This document shows, in pieces, positions 45,100-59,090 of a DNA stretch of 64,000 bases. This DNA is from Rosa chinensis (Eukaryota; Streptophyta; Magnoliopsida; Rosales; Rosaceae), in the NCBI RefSeq assembly GCF_002994745.2, contig NC_037091.1:35156612-35220611 (forward strand), written 5' to 3'. The notes below the pieces were generated by a model. The model made no database searches, was not told the origin of the DNA, and saw nothing but the letters and a program-made list of their open reading frames with translations. A program made the position numbers and the translations under genes. Position 1 is the stretch's first letter, and the number at the start of each line of letters is the position of its first letter.

Positions 45100-48000
45100 A
45101 TGGATTGCGTGCCTTCGCTGCACACCTCCGCTTCTTCTTCTTCACAGTTCCTCCGTCACAAGCAATTCAGATTCCTCCACAATCACCTTCAATGCCGTCG
45201 AAGCGTTGCGGCACTCGGCCGTACAACAAGTTTCCGTCCTCTCCGTCACAAATCAAACAATCTTCGCATTCTCTGCGGCGTCGGTGTTTCTCCTCCTCAA
45301 TCCACGTAACTCTCCTTCTCGTTTTCCCTCAATTCCTTTGTTTTTTTCTCGCTTAAGCTTTCATTTCCTTTCGTTTTCTCAGTATATACGGCAAATTGTG
45401 TATCCGACGAGTTTGTGGAAGTAGATTATATGCTTCTTTTCCTGCTTTGGTATTGATCACAGTAATTTCTTCGTCTTTTTGGATCTAAGTAGCTGTTCAG
45501 TTCACTCTAGCATCTTTTGGAAAAAAGATTGGTTTGCTGTTGCCTTAGATGTAATTTAACTATTTAGTGGCCGTAGCTGACTTTAATGCAAGAAAATCAA
45601 GTTGTCACTTGATTTGGTCGTGAAAAATTCGATTTTAATGAGACGGTGACAATGTGATTCCGAAGGAACAACCAAAGGAGCATTCAATTAATGTCATTTT
45701 GAGATTGGAGGGTTGAATTTGGATAGGTGATGATAAAGTAGCTTGTTTTTTTTGGTTGGTTGGCAGAGAGGAGCAGAAGGAGACCAAGATGAAGTCCAAG
45801 TCAAAGTCTGGGCGCGGCAAGGTTTGGCTTGATATTAGGTTGGATCACCAAGTTGCGTTTGGAGAGAGTGTTGCGGTTTTGGGATCATCAAAGGAGTTAG
45901 GGTCGTGGAAGAAGAAGGTGCCTCTGAATTGGACAGAGAGTGGATGGGTATGCAAATTGGAGTTCAAGGGTGGTGAGTCCGTTGAGTTTAAGTTTGTAAC
46001 TGTTAGGGCTGACAAGAGTATGCTTTGGGAAGGTGATGATAACCGGGTTTTGAAACTTCCCAACGGAGGAAGCTTTGGGATGGTTTGCCACTGGAATGCA
46101 ACTGGGGAGAATGTAGATCTATTCCCATTGGACAAGGAGGATGGTGTTGAATATAAGGGGTCTTCTGCTGCCCAAACTGCTAATACAACTGCTAGTTCTC
46201 CCGATGTGGAGACTAGTCCTTTTGTTGGTCAATGGAAAGGGAATGCCATCTCATTTATGCGGTCAAATGAGCATCGGGATCGTGAATCAGGAAGAAATTG
46301 GGACACTTCAGGTCTTGAAGGGTTGTCTCTGAAGTTGGTTGAAGGTGATCGAAATGCCAGGAATTGGTGGCAAAAGGTACCTCTACTAATTATCATGTAT
46401 TTATTTTGTCTACCAAAATATTTTCCATTAATTATGGAATTGAATGTTGTTGTCCAAGCTGTTCTAAGATGTAGTTTACATTAATAGTCTCTTTATTGTT
46501 ATTTATTTGTCTTCTGTTGTGTGATTTAGAATTTTACCTATTTTTTAAGATAATGTCTTTCGTATCGGTTTTTTTTCTTTCTAACTCCGAATACTGATGG
46601 GGTCTTGCTGAAACTTTTCTCTTCTTATAGATTCAAACATAGTGAATGTTCATATGGTGTTCATGAGAAACCTTTGCCGTTTTGTTTATTTATCTATCTT
46701 TTATGTCGCTCTAATAGTGCACCTGTTGATGTTGAAGCTTGAAGTTGTACGTGATATACTACTTGAAAGTTCGCAAAGTGAGGAGCGGTTGGATGCTCTC
46801 ATAAATTCTTCCATTTATTTGAAGGTCTACTTTGCTATTCTTTTCCATTTTTTTCTATATTGGTTTCTTGCTTGCATTGCTTATATCTCCTCCTTCTTAA
46901 TGCAGTGGATAAACACAGGCCAGATTCCTTGCTTTGAAGGTGGAGGTCATCATCGACCAAACCGGCATGCTGAGATTTCCAGGGTTATATTTCGAGAACT
47001 GGAAAGAATTTCCTGTAGGAAAGATACTTCACCCCAGGTCGGCGTTTACTTTTGTTTTTTGTTTTTCTGTTTTGTTTTGTTTGACATGAGTTTGGAACAA
47101 TCAATGGTTTTTGTGGTTTTCTCTTCAATGACAATTATCAATTATTGTAACTCATCATGTCAATTATCGATATATAATTCTGTTCACTTAATCTTTTGTG
47201 TAACATCATTGTATCATATAGAATAAGATTAGTTGTTACACAAGATGCTAAGGACCTTCCTTTCGAAAGTTTTAATTTACCGTATTCGTAGTGTATTTTA
47301 GTAGTTCCTTTGGTAGCATAGAGAATCCTACTTTCATAGTTTTGATCACTAAAATCTGTCTCTTTTCAAAAAGCAAAATATTAATAAGATGTAGTACCCC
47401 AAATGACTTAAAACACAGCTGCCCCCCAAATATACGTCCAACTAAAGTGAAAATAATGGAGTATTTCTATATTTAAAGCCCTCACCAATGCCAAAAACTC
47501 CCACACTATCCCACTTGAATTCACTTCCTCCCCCTTTGCCCTGAAAATCCTACTATTACTTTCCAACTAAAATTTCCTAGATATGTCAGCACACTACAAA
47601 ACTTGGTTCCTAAATCTTTGTTCATGAATGTTGATTCAAACTGTGTGCACTTTTCCGTTTTTTATTGTACTTTTATAAGTTCTTGATTTGTCTTTTTCTT
47701 TGGTTTTCTTTTCTCAGTCAAAAATATGTTTGTTATTCAGGAAGTACTTGTTATCCGCAAAATTCATCCATGTCTGCCATCGTTCAAAGCAGAATTTACT
47801 GCATCTGTCCCCCTAACACGAATCAGAGACATTGCTCATCGGAATGATATCCCTCATGACCTCAAGGTATACTTTGCAGGGCATTTAGTGCATGTATTTT
47901 AATGCCATAACATAGTATGATGAATCCCACACGAAGTATCATTTTTGGCCATGTAATTTAAAAGAAAAAAAGGGTTGGAATAGTATTATTTTTCTTATTC

Positions 48001-51000
48001 CTAATTAATTAATGTTGTTTTAACTATTGAACAATGTATAAATTCCAGCAAGAAATTAAGCACACAATACAAAACAAACTTCACCGCAATGCTGGTCCTG
48101 AAGATCTAGTTGCTACAGAAGCCATGCTAGCAAGAATAACCAAGAACCCTGGACAATATAGTGAAGCATTTGTGGAGCAGTTCAAGATATTCCATCATGA
48201 GCTCAAAGACTTTTTCAATGCTGGAAGGTTTGGACAACAAAGACATTTTAAAGTTATACTTGCTAAGTTTCTTTCCCTTGTAGAAGTTAAGATTTAAATG
48301 ACATCTTAGTGTGTTACATTGACATAGATTTTTCTACAAGATGATAAGAAAATGATATTTCACTGCTGTTTATATTTAGTGTTCTTGCCTTTTTCTTTTG
48401 GGTAAACTCGTTGTTAGTTCTTTCTAAACTGTCATCAAATATATGATATTCTGGACTTGGAATTCCTACTCAGTTAATTGATAAGTTAATGTATAGGGAA
48501 GTTGTTTAGAGCCTTACCCTGAGTTTACAGGAAATGACCCTCAGTCATGGTCTTAATGGTCTGAACAGATCAGTTTTATCCAATTGGATAAACGGTAGAA
48601 TCAGTGAAAGAAAGCATAACAATGTCAGGCACTTAAATATGCAGTCCCCAAAACTTTAGACTAGATCGTCTTGAAGATGTTGGATATAAGACTAGGGTGT
48701 CCTGCCAAGGTGTGAGTTCCCTACCTTCTTCTTCTTCTTGTTTTGTTTTTAAAGACTACTGCTACAGAAAACATAAATAACTTGTAGGCTTCTCCACGCT
48801 GTCTAGAATTCAGACTAGGGTGGTTTTGTTTTTTTACACATCATAATCTTTTTGGAGTTTGGGGCAGTGGGTTAGGACTACGATAGGTAAGAGGGTTTGA
48901 TTATCTCCTCGAGTGTTTTCTCTCTCTCTTTTTTTTTTTTTGAAATCAAAGAGTTTATTCAAATTAAAATGCAACCATCATTAGTATTTTCTTCTGCATT
49001 AATCAAAATCTTTTCCTGTAGTTTATGATAAACTTCATCCACTTGTATATGAGCACTGCAGTTAATCTTTTACCAAATACGCTTTGATCATAAATGGAAT
49101 TCAAGTGTGGTTGATGTCACCTTTGTATTTGATTAACCCTTATTGCAGCCTTGCTGAACAACTTGAATCCATCAAAGATTCCATCGATGATAAAGGTCGT
49201 TCAGCTCTTACATTGTTTTTGGAGTGCAAAAAGGTGAACCTTCACTATTTCATTTTCTTGAATTCATGTTTTATGTTCAAAGCAGACATATGAAGACCCT
49301 TCGGATCTGAATATGTGAAGTTCATTTGGGGCCAATGTTCTAGTGCTTATATGTTATTTATATCTATGTGATACAAAATTTAATGCTTGCAGTTATTAGG
49401 CATGAACTTGCATCCTCATATTTGCTTATTGTTGTATTGTGAGGTTCATGATCAAATTGGATGATGATTCAATTTTCATTACATCTGCAACATCCTTTGA
49501 GTCTAAGCAGGGTGTGATTCAAGAAATGAAATTAATGTTTAACACTACTATTAAAAGAGAACTCTCAGTCAATGGGAGATGTGTTTTATTTTTGTTGGTC
49601 ATAATGTCAAGAGAAGTTAACTGTATCTCAGTATTGACCCTTGAATTAATAATAATACCCAACCTACCCACTTCCCCCTCACATAACAATTCTGTTGATA
49701 TTGCCACTTTGAGCCTTTTTTTTCCTCTCTTTTTTGTGTGTTTTTCAGTTTTGATGCAGTTAAGAGGAATTTTCTTTTTAATTTAATTTTTTCTTACAGG
49801 GTTTGGATGCTTCAGCAGAATCAAGTAAAGTTTTGGGGTCTGATTTGTTGTTCAAGACCATGCAATCCTTGAGTGCTCTGAGAGATATAATTGCAAAGGG
49901 TCTTGAAAGTGGCCTTAGAAATGATGCTTCTGATGCTGCTATAGCTATGCGTCAAAAGGTGAGAAAAAAATGTTTTGAAATTATTTTGTTAAAGTTTAAA
50001 GTGAAACAATTCATATTGAATTGATTCAGAATTTGAGAATGTTTCTTTTAATCATTGATATTCTTTCTTCATCTCTCTGTGAACAATACAGTGGCGTCTT
50101 TGCGAGATTGGACTTGAGGACTATTCATTCATCCTTCTAAGCAGGTAGGAATATAATCATTGGATTTTAAAGCAGATTCAGAATGTCTGGATTGCAACAA
50201 TTATTTATTTTTCGCTGTAGTTTTATTTGGTATTCCTTCCTCCTCCCTTTTGGTTGTAGAAGGTTTCTGTAGAAAGTTGCTGAAAATCAAAGTTTTTATG
50301 GGTCATACAGTTTGTTGTTATTGTTGTTGTTGTTGTCGTTGTTGTTGTTGTCGTCTTATTATTAAAATAATGGTTGTTTTTATATATCTGATGCTTTTTC
50401 TGTCCAGTCTTCATGCATAAAATACAATAAATGACTGCAAACTGAACATTCTATATTAAATGTACTAGGGATGGTTTATGATATAAGAACAGTTGATTAT
50501 GGCATTGAGCAATATCCTGGTTCTATGATTTGTGCATGACATTGGGCAACTAGAGTAATTCTTGTGAATGACATTGTATACTGCAACCTGTTCAGGTTAC
50601 GATATCGCAGTCATGACCCCCACTGTTAAACTTTTTAACTTCCATTATTTAGAGATATAATCCTACCATTGGTAGTAATATTTTGGCTGTCCGTTGTTGA
50701 CAATCATTGACTTGGTTAGATTCGCTAATGAGCTTGAAGCTATGGGAGGGGCTCATTGGCTGGCACAAGATGTGAAATCAAAGGATGTAAGCTCTTGGAA
50801 TGATCCACTTGGTGCTCTTGTAGTTGGTGTTCATCAGCTAAGGTTATCTGGTTGGAAGCCTGAAGAATGTGCGGCTATTCAAAACGAGCTCCTTGCCTGG
50901 AAAGCAAGAGGTCTTTCTCAAACAGAAGGTAATTCATCCTTTTGTCTTTGCAACAGTTTTGCATCATTTAGCTAGCAAATACTTGATAGATTGCTTCCAC

Positions 51001-54000
51001 AGCCCAATCATCTTACAACCTTCCTCCTGTTTTATTCATGAAGCGAGTGAAGATGGCAAAACAATCTGGGGACTACGGCATAAAGCTACTCTCGATAGAG
51101 CCAGGAGGTTAACTGAAGAATATTCTGAAGCACTTCTTCAAATATTTCCCCAAAATGTCCAGGTATCTTTTGTTCCTTATTCTTTTCGAAAAAGAAACAC
51201 TTGTTGATGAGGATGAGGATGTAGTATACAAAAAACTGGTAGATTTCTATGGGATTTCACATTTCACTGGGTAATGATTATGTGTGGACACTTCAATTTC
51301 CTTTTTGGTTGTAAGTTGTTAGTTTTCTCTAAAACTGCGCCTCACATGTGGGTCTTTCATCATTAGAATCCAAAATGGGGAGTTATACTATATTTCTTTC
51401 ATGGTCATCGTGGTATTATAGGATACATTCCTCTCTGAATCTTATCTACTTATGTTAGTTAATTCATTAGCACAATTGCTAAAAGTTTGGAACACATGTA
51501 AACTGGAACTTGAACAACTCTTGCAGGTATTAGGAAAAGCTTTTGGAATACCTGAGAACAGTGTAAGGACATACGCTGAAGCTGAAATTCGCGCTGGGTA
51601 TGTCTTAAAAATTTTAAACATGCATTTGACAATGATTTTTGAGACTAATAATGTTTATAGTTATATAAATTATTCAATTGCAGTGTTGATGATATAGAGA
51701 CATTGTTGTCTTACTTTCGACCTACAAATGCTATGCAGTGTAATATTTCAGGTTTCAAAACTCTGTTCCCTGCTTTTGAAAGCAGTTAGAACTACCATTG
51801 GTTCTCAGGGTTGGGATGTTATTGTGCCGGGAGCTGCTATGGGAACATTGGTTCAGGTACCTTTATAATCCTTCCGGTTACATGTTTTCTTTGGAAGTTC
51901 AAAGTTATGTGTAAGGTGAGTACAGTTTAGAGAGAGCAATGTTTAATTGAACTCCATGTGAAGTTCAAAACATTCAAGAGCATTGAAGAAAAAAAAGAAA
52001 GAAACAAATAGAAGTAGAATGCTTTATTTTGAAAACATTAAGAAAGTTGGTAGATATACATTAGGTCAAATAGATACTTCTAAATTTATGTTGTATTGAA
52101 GATATTGTCTATGTTTATGTGTACAAAAAATAAAATAAGTACCTAGCATAATGTTTTTATGTATACATTAGGGCAAATAGATACTTCTGAAGTTATAGGT
52201 TTATGTGTACAGACAAACCGCCGGTGTTGGGGGGAGGTACTGCAGGTGTAGTGTAGCATTTTCTGAGGAGATTAATGATAGTTTCTTATGGCCATTATGT
52301 TTCGTGATTTGGTTTTTCTTTTTCTGTTATTTTTTTATATGTATACTTTTTTTCATAGATTAATCAACATTTCTTATTTCTGTTCTTTGAAATATATATA
52401 ATCTCTACTTTGTATATCCCTCATAGGATTTCATGGGCTAGTAGTCTAGTACTGTTTGGCTTGTTGCAATGTTTAGTTCACAGTTTCCCATAACGGTATA
52501 AACCTATAACTTCAGGTTGAGAGGATTGTCCCCGGTTCAATACCATCAACTGTTGAGGGACCTGTTGTTCTCGTTGTCAACAAAGCAGATGGAGATGAAG
52601 AGGTTTGTGATCAATTATTTCTTTTACTGAGGCCATATTAATGGTATAAACAATCCAGTTACAATAGTTCTCTTATATTACTTATATCTGGCAGGTAACA
52701 GCGGCTGGGAGTAACATTGTGGGAGTTGTTCTTCTGCAAGAGCTTCCTCACTTGTCTCATCTTGGTGTCAGGGCTCGACAAGTATGTCTTGTCTATCCAA
52801 ATGTGACGGTCATTGAAAGGTTTTGATATAACTGCATAAATCTAACCAATACACTACGTTGGTGATCTACAGGAGAAGGTTGTGTTTGTGACATGTGAAG
52901 ATGATGACAAAGTTGCTGATATACAAAAACTCATGGGAAAATATGTGAGGTTAATTTTCTGGACATCTCTAAAGTTTCGAAATTCATCATGTACTGAAAT
53001 TCTATCTCATCTTTATAAAAGCGCATCTTGCAATTGATGCCTAGTGGGCCTTATAGTTCTAATGTTACGCCCCACATCCAAGGCTAGACTCACTCTTGCT
53101 TTCCTCCCTTTCCCAACCTTGGTCCAATTTTGAAAAGAAAAAGAAAATTGAAGAAAAAGGCGAGTGAGAAGAGCCAAAGGAACAGTAGCAATGAAAAAGA
53201 TAAAATGGTGCTAGAACATTATTTGTAAATTTGATATAATATATATTCCTTATGCGTCCATGAATTTTGCAGGTTAGAAGCATCCTCGTCCAGTGTTGAT
53301 ATATATCCTTCAACAGAAAACAGCAATGGCACTTTTGCAGTGAAAAATGTTTCAAGTGATGTTGCACCAAAAGTTGAATCCCGTGGAACTCCTGACCCTT
53401 CCTGGTCTGCTGCTAAAACCCCAGAATCCAATAAGGTACAATTTTGATCCAGAACAAATGAAGTAAAATAGAGGGATAGAAAGTACCAGCATCGTACCAG
53501 TAGGGTTCTAGTCATCACTCCTAGAGCGAACATAAAATATTTTGTGATCACACTGGCCTTTTTCTTCACACGAAAGGCACTTGGAATTGCTCCAAGTCAA
53601 CCCATGCTTCACACATGAGCAAAATATCAAGATATTTTTGTTCGCTGATGTTGGTTTTCATCATCACAAAAATTGTATTTTCATCTAGGGGGTATCTGCC
53701 GGTGGAGTTTTACTACTTGCTGATGCAGAAGCACGGAATTCGGGTGCAAAAGCTGCTGCTTGTGGTCGTTTAGCTTCTTTGGCAGCGGCATCTGATAAAG
53801 GTAATATTAAAATTTGGTTAGGACTGTAACTTTTCTTTCCAAGCATTAACTCACTAATCCCTGTTACTCTTATTTTCTTTAACAACTGTATTTCCTTAGT
53901 TTATGTCTTAAAATATCCTCTTTTGTCTCTAATGGACGTATCAACATTATTGTCATTGGGGTGCACTAGAAGGATTAGTTTATCATTGGAGTGCATTAGT

Positions 54001-55043
54001 TTACTGTAGAAAATTGGTGCATATAATGCGCTTATATCTAATGACCAAGGGTGATGTGGATTCCCTAAAAGAACTATTAGTTATTTTCCTGCATATTTTG
54101 TGTTTCTGTACATTTACTTGACTCTCTGGTTTTTCCGTTTGCAGTTTTTAGTGACCAAGGGGTACCAGCTTCCTTTAATGTCCCTGCTGGAGCAGTTATA
54201 CCATTTGGCTCTATGGAACTGGCATTAGAGCAAAGCAAATCCATGGAATCATTCAGGTCCTTTCTAAATATGATAGAAACATTGAAGCCAGAAAGTGGAG
54301 AACTTGACCAAGTATGTGGTCAGCTCCAGGAACTGATCTCTTCTCTACAGCCCTCCAAAGATATCATTGATAGAATAGCCAAAATATTTCCAGGCAATGC
54401 GCGGCTAATTGTTCGTTCAAGTGCTAATGTTGAGGACTTAGCTGGAATGTCGGCTGCTGGACTATATGATTCAATTCCCAATGTTAGTGTTTCAAATCCG
54501 ACAGTATTTGCAAATTCTATAAGCAAAGTGTGGGCATCACTTTATACTAGGAGGGCAGTTTTGAGCCGTCGAGTTGCCGGTGTACCTCAGAAGGATGCTA
54601 CAATGGCAATTCTGGTGCAAGAAATGCTTTCACCAGACTTATCGTTTGTGCTTCATACAGTCAGCCCAACAGACCAAGACCATAATTTGGTTGAGGCTGA
54701 AATTGCTTCTGGCCTCGGTGAAACTTTGGCTTCAGGCACCAGGGGCACACCCTGGCGTATATCGTCTGGAAAATTTGATGGGAATGTGCGCACATTGGCA
54801 TTTGCTAATTTCAGTGAGGAACTACTTGGTGGAGGCCCTGCAGACGGGGAGGTTATCCATTTGACTGTAGACTACAGCAAGAAACCATTAACTGTTGATC
54901 CAGTTTTCCGTCGGCAGCTTGGTCAGCGCCTCGGTGCGGTGGGATTTTTCCTTGAGCAGAAGTTCGGCTGCCCACAGGATGTGGAAGGATGTGTTGTTGG
55001 CAAAGACATCTTTATAGTCCAGACACGTCCACAGCCCCTATAA
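45100..55043 (+). CDS. PWD: Phosphoglucan, water dikinase, chloroplastic (19 exons)
   Basis: Plastid enzyme that transfers the beta-phosphate of ATP to the C3 position of glucose in starch already phosphorylated by GWD, enabling starch breakdown. Exons: 45100-45305, 45767-46376, 46738-46824, 46906-47037, 47741-47866, 48049-48227, 49149-49233, 49800-49958, 50092-50144, 50720-50928, 51044-51162, 51527-51597, 51739-51856, 52516-52602, 52695-52781, 52873-52949, 53273-53435, 53689-53800, 54145-55043. All junctions are GT/AG and phases agree, giving 1192 codons plus stop, close to the roughly 1200 aa of the family. Residues 1 to about 65 are a Ser/Arg-rich transit peptide. A CBM20 starch-binding domain covers about 87-185 ([20 protein letters not shown]). 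The phosphohistidine region is [12 protein letters not shown], with His769 the likely acceptor. The C-terminal ATP-binding domain has [19 protein letters not shown] (about 979-997) and ends [11 protein letters not shown]. No defect seen. Confidence 0.97.
48936..48952. repeat. Poly-T run in PWD intron 6
   Basis: A CTCTCTCT(T)n run followed by GAAATCAAAGAGTTTATTC, possibly the poly(A) end of a small minus-strand retroposon; no target duplication was identified. Confidence 0.3.
50308..50356. repeat. (GTT)n microsatellite in PWD intron 9
   Basis: Roughly 15 GTT units with interruptions. Confidence 0.9.
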
Positions 55044-55311
55044 ATATCTCTGTAACTTTGTTGTAGTATATACCTTCAAGTAGAAAGAAACCTAATAGCA
55101 TTTATCTGCGAGAAGGTAAGTGTCAACTGTGGTTTCAAAACTTATGCCACATTTGTGTACTAATGGTAGACAGGTGCCTGAGTGGAAAGGATTTTCCACA
55201 CGTCTTGCTGAAAGTTCTGGTATATAAGAAATAAGCCGCCGATTAGTATGTTACCGTATGGCTTCTGTAAACTTGATAGCCACGGTTCGAGAAAGTTTAA
55301 TGGATATGATC

Positions 55312-55317
55312 AATAAA
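55312..55317 (+). terminator. Likely poly(A) signal of PWD
   Basis: AATAAA, 269 bp after the stop codon, in an otherwise non-coding 3' stretch. Confidence 0.5.
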
Positions 55318-55419
55318 ACTTGTACTTGCAGTGTATTACTGTATGTTCCATCCCTTATAGCAGGGCTCTGTTATCGGATAATACAATCATTTCAAAGCCA
55401 AACTAACTAATTGTTCGTG

Positions 55420-55420
<1 letters not shown>

Positions 55421-55472
<52 letters not shown>
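55421..55472. repeat. (TA)26 microsatellite
   Basis: Uninterrupted TA tract between PWD and the RhoGDI gene. Confidence 0.97.
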
Positions 55473-55475
<3 letters not shown>

Positions 55476-56630
55476 CATAATTTGGATATGACAGTCTACT
55501 CTGTTTTATTTATTTATTTAACCTTTTAATGTGGGAGCTGTTTATAAACTCCAGGAACTTCATGTTGTTGACCTGTAATCTCATAATAACATTGCTTGGC
55601 TGCGACTTAGGAAGTTTGGAATCATTGAGATAGGAGGCGCGGTCATTTTCATAAATTCCAGGAATTATGATATAGCAAAATACCGAGTGACGAGCATATA
55701 TGAAGACAAATGATACAAAACCCTCCTCACTCTTTATGAACCTTTCACCACTGGAGTCCTAGAACCTTGCACAACGATGCACGGGAAAGTGAGCTTTTGC
55801 ATCCTAATGGTGGCTGGAAGCTCCCCTTGTTCTAATGCTCATTCAACAAAAGAACATGCCCCATTAAACTTGAAAGGAGGGCTGCCTGGGGTGAGAATTT
55901 GAACATTAATTGTTATTTTTAACTTAATGAGACCTAGATAAAGATAGTGGCAAGAATTAATTATTGTCAATATATCCTGGCAGGGATAAAGCAATGGAAA
56001 GAATGGCAATGTAAATGACCCAACCAGAACACTAGTAGTGTCAATTCAAGTGTCGAGAACAGGGGCACCAACAACGTGAATGTACAAGTGCAAACAAAAG
56101 CTGCACCAAAGGCAAATCAGAAGGTTAATGCACAGTTTTTGTTTGCATATTATTAGGGAATGGTTATGCATTTGAATAAATAAATAAAATAACAAGGGTG
56201 GTGTTTTGTCATTAGAATGAACTTTGGAATTGACATTCATTATCAGTTGACATAGATAGGTTGGCGAATGGGATTTCATCTTTACTCTAAGAGTGGGCGT
56301 ACCCAATGAGACTGATCAATGTTCATTTCCTTCTTAGTAAGTGTGAAGTTTGGGCTCATCGGTAGTCTCCTAAAGGTCCTAAACTATACAACCCTGTGAT
56401 TTTGATGTATTTTTTTATTCTCCTTGCTGCTTTGTTTTGTACTAAACTACTAATTGACCAATGTAACTACTCCTGGGGAGGGCTTATGACTTGTGAGGGA
56501 ACACAGTAGTAGAAAGGGGAAATACAGTTGATATGTCAGCTAGCATTCTAGCAATTATTACCTCACTTAATTAACAAGCTAGTCACCTCTCAAACTTTAG
56601 CGGTTAGTATTACAAATCCCAAATCTGTTT
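55473..56630. other. Intergenic spacer
   Basis: No coding region seen; the minus-strand frame 56306-56046 has no family features. The last few hundred bases presumably include upstream control sequence of the RhoGDI gene. Confidence 0.5.
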
Positions 56631-56631
56631 C

Positions 56632-56643
56632 ATATATATATAT
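56632..56643 (+). promoter_or_regulatory. Probable TATA box of the RhoGDI gene
   Basis: ATATATATATAT about 255 bp before the ATG, followed by a CT-rich leader with CTTCCACACTCC and CTCTTTCTC. Confidence 0.4.
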
Positions 56644-56897
56644 CCTTGACTGGCTTCCATTTGTTGCACAACCTCTTCATATCTTCCACACTCCAACATA
56701 AACCACAGTTCTCTTTCTCAATCTGTGAACCTCCATCTCTTACCAACACAGATAGAAAACTAGTGAAGCATCCAAATCTTGCAAATAGCCTCTAAATTTA
56801 GTACAAGTTGAAAAAAAGGCCACATAACCAACCTAGTCTTGCCTTCTTCATCTTTAGTTTCCTTCAACCCTCATATATTCTCTTTCTCTTGGTGAAT

Positions 56898-58046
56898 ATG
56901 TCGGCTGCCGTGGAAGCTATGTCTGCAACCAAAGATGTTGGTTTCAGTTCTCAAGTGCAGGAAGTGGAGTTTAAGAATGATAAGAACAGCAACAAGGATG
57001 CAGGTGGGGAACCAAGCCTGCATCACCATGACGAAAATGATGAGCTTAAAGATGAGGTTGATCCAGATGAAGAGGATGAGCTTGCCACATTCAAATGTGA
57101 CAAAGAATTGGTTCTTGGCCCCAAGTTTTCTCTCAAGGAGCAGCTTGAGAAGGATAAAGTAAGTGGCCTTTGTTACTTGATAAATTTTCAGTTTTTGATT
57201 TCATTTATTATTGATGTTGTTCACATGATAAATTCTTTCAAGGATGACGAGAGTTTGAGGAAATGGAAGCAGCAACTTCTTGGGAGTGTTGATCTCTCTG
57301 CACTAGCTGTTGGAGGTAGATACTTAATGTTTGACTTGTAATTAACTTCAAAATATTTTGAAATTTAACAATGCTAGTCTGTGACCGGCTGACCGCCATT
57401 GATGTTTGAAACTAATGAGCATGCAGAGAGTAAAGAAGCAGATGTGAGGATTTTAAGTCTGACAATGATGTTCCGGGAGCGGCCTGAACTTGTGCTGCCG
57501 ATTCCATTCACCAACAAACCAAAGAGCAGTCTTTTCACACTCAAAGGAGGAAGCAAGTACCGAACCAAATTCACATTCACTGTCTCCAAAAACATTGTCT
57601 CAGGCCTCATGTACACCACCTCAGTCTGGAAGACTGGTGTCAAAGGTAAAATATTCAAACTGACATTCACTCGTATAAGTGTATTCTACTCAAAATAACG
57701 TTCCTTCCCTAAAATTTGGACAGTGCACAGTTCAAAAAAAATGCTTGGAACCTTTAGTCCTCGACCAGATCCTTATACGTATGAAACCGAAGAAGATACT
57801 ACCCCTTCAGGCATGTTTGCAAGGGGCTGGTATTTTGTGAGAACAAAAGTAAGGATATTTATTAGACCTACCTAATTAAAGAGCTTTTGTTAGTTACTTA
57901 TACCCAAAAAAAAAAGAGTCTAGCTTGGCTTTTTTTCATTAACATTGGTTTTCTTCTTGTTTCAGTTTCTGGATGATGATGGAAAATGCTATTTGGATGC
58001 TAGTTACTACTTTGAAATCCAGAAGAACTGGGCAGCACCCTCTTGA
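56898..58046 (+). CDS. Rho GDP-dissociation inhibitor (five exons)
   Basis: Cytosolic protein that extracts prenylated ROP/Rac GTPases from membranes and holds them GDP-bound; the Arabidopsis relative SCN1 restricts root-hair initiation sites. Exons 56898-57158, 57243-57315, 57427-57645, 57724-57848 and 57966-58046 join in phase with GT/AG borders to 252 codons plus stop, near the family size of about 200-250. The first about 65 residues are acidic and low-complexity (DEVDPDEEDELATF), typical of plant members. The conserved body follows: LGPKFSLKEQLEKDK, DESLRKWKQQLLGSVD, then the immunoglobulin-like lipid-binding fold with LVLPIPFTNKP, FTLKGGSKYRTKFTFTV, GLMYTTSVWKTGVKV, DDTYTYE-like DPYTYETEED, PSGMFARGWYFVRTKF and the C-terminal YYFEIQKNW. 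The ATG at 56898 is the first good one after the leader. No defect seen. Confidence 0.96.
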
Positions 58047-59080
58047 AATCTTTTTCATTTCCGCATTATCTTGTCATAATTAATTGGCTTGGTGATGGTT
58101 TCAAATGACCATTTTAATTTAGTGAGTGATGGGAATAATATTTCTCTGGCATGTTGTATCTTAATTGTAACCATGTTTCTCTGGGAAAATTGCAATCCAA
58201 ATTTCAATTCAATATGTGCAAGCATTGTGCCGATCATATGTAGTCTCATATTTTATTGTAATTTTCTGGTTTCTTCTCTCTTTAATCCTTCTCATAATTG
58301 CATAGAAACAACCTCCTCTCATTAATTTCCTCTCCTTTTCTATGTTGATGATTAGGTTCTGGTGGTTAACATGATTCCCATTTCCCTACCAAAGATGCCT
58401 GAGCCCTCAAGATGTAACTAACAAATTGGTGATAAAAATTCAATTATAAATGACACTAAAGTGGTGAACCCCATTTGGCCCTAAACTTAAATTTGCAAAC
58501 GAAAAGATGCATCTCTAGTTACTGCTTGCTTCTGCTTTTACAAAGCAAAGTGCCAAAAGCATTTTTGGGGGTCCAGGAGCCAGACCCAGTTCTATTATGT
58601 CATGATATGATCACATGAATGCATGCCTCTACCACATGGGGGAACAAAAGAGAAAAACGGTGCTACAAGCTCCATCTTTATACTCATCATCACTGTTTCT
58701 AGCATGTATTTAGAAAATTATACTTGGACAGAGCCTGCTATACTATCTATTATGAGCTCTGATTTTGGAAACCATGGTCATTCTCATGATGATTTTCTTT
58801 TTTTCTTTCAAACTTGTGTCGATAGAAAGAGAAGAAACAAAGTAGAAAAGTGAATGTCTCTTATACATCGGTCTGTAGAACTGTCCCAATTTCCAGTCTA
58901 CCACTGTTTTGAGGGCTTCAGTCAGTTGTTCACAAATCAGTTCCAGTCTTCAACAATGATGAAGTTTGTTAACAGCATGAGTGCATGTGGTTGGTACTTC
59001 GGTAGCAGAGCATCAAAACTATAAGGCAGTCGCAAAGCTCTACATTCATGTTTTAATAACTCAAATCCCCATGCATTCGC
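58047..59080. other. RhoGDI 3' UTR and intergenic spacer
   Basis: AT-rich, with no supported coding region; open frames at 58055-58325 and 58623-58853 are not convincing. Confidence 0.5.
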
Positions 59081-59090
59081 GTTGTACACA

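Noticed and set aside
47591..47603. CACTACAAAAC in a PWD intron as a second CACTA terminus
   Set aside because: No subterminal repeats, no partner terminus and no target duplication nearby; taken as chance. The same holds for CACTACAAAAA at about 37373.
52062..52215. Two copies of a CAAATAGATACTTCT segment in a PWD intron as a mobile element
   Set aside because: Short imperfect intronic duplication without inverted ends or target duplication.
56808..56897. Longer N-terminus of the RhoGDI protein
   Set aside because: The upstream in-frame extension has no ATG and is CT-rich leader sequence; the ATG at 56898 fits the family start (MSAAVEAMSATKD).
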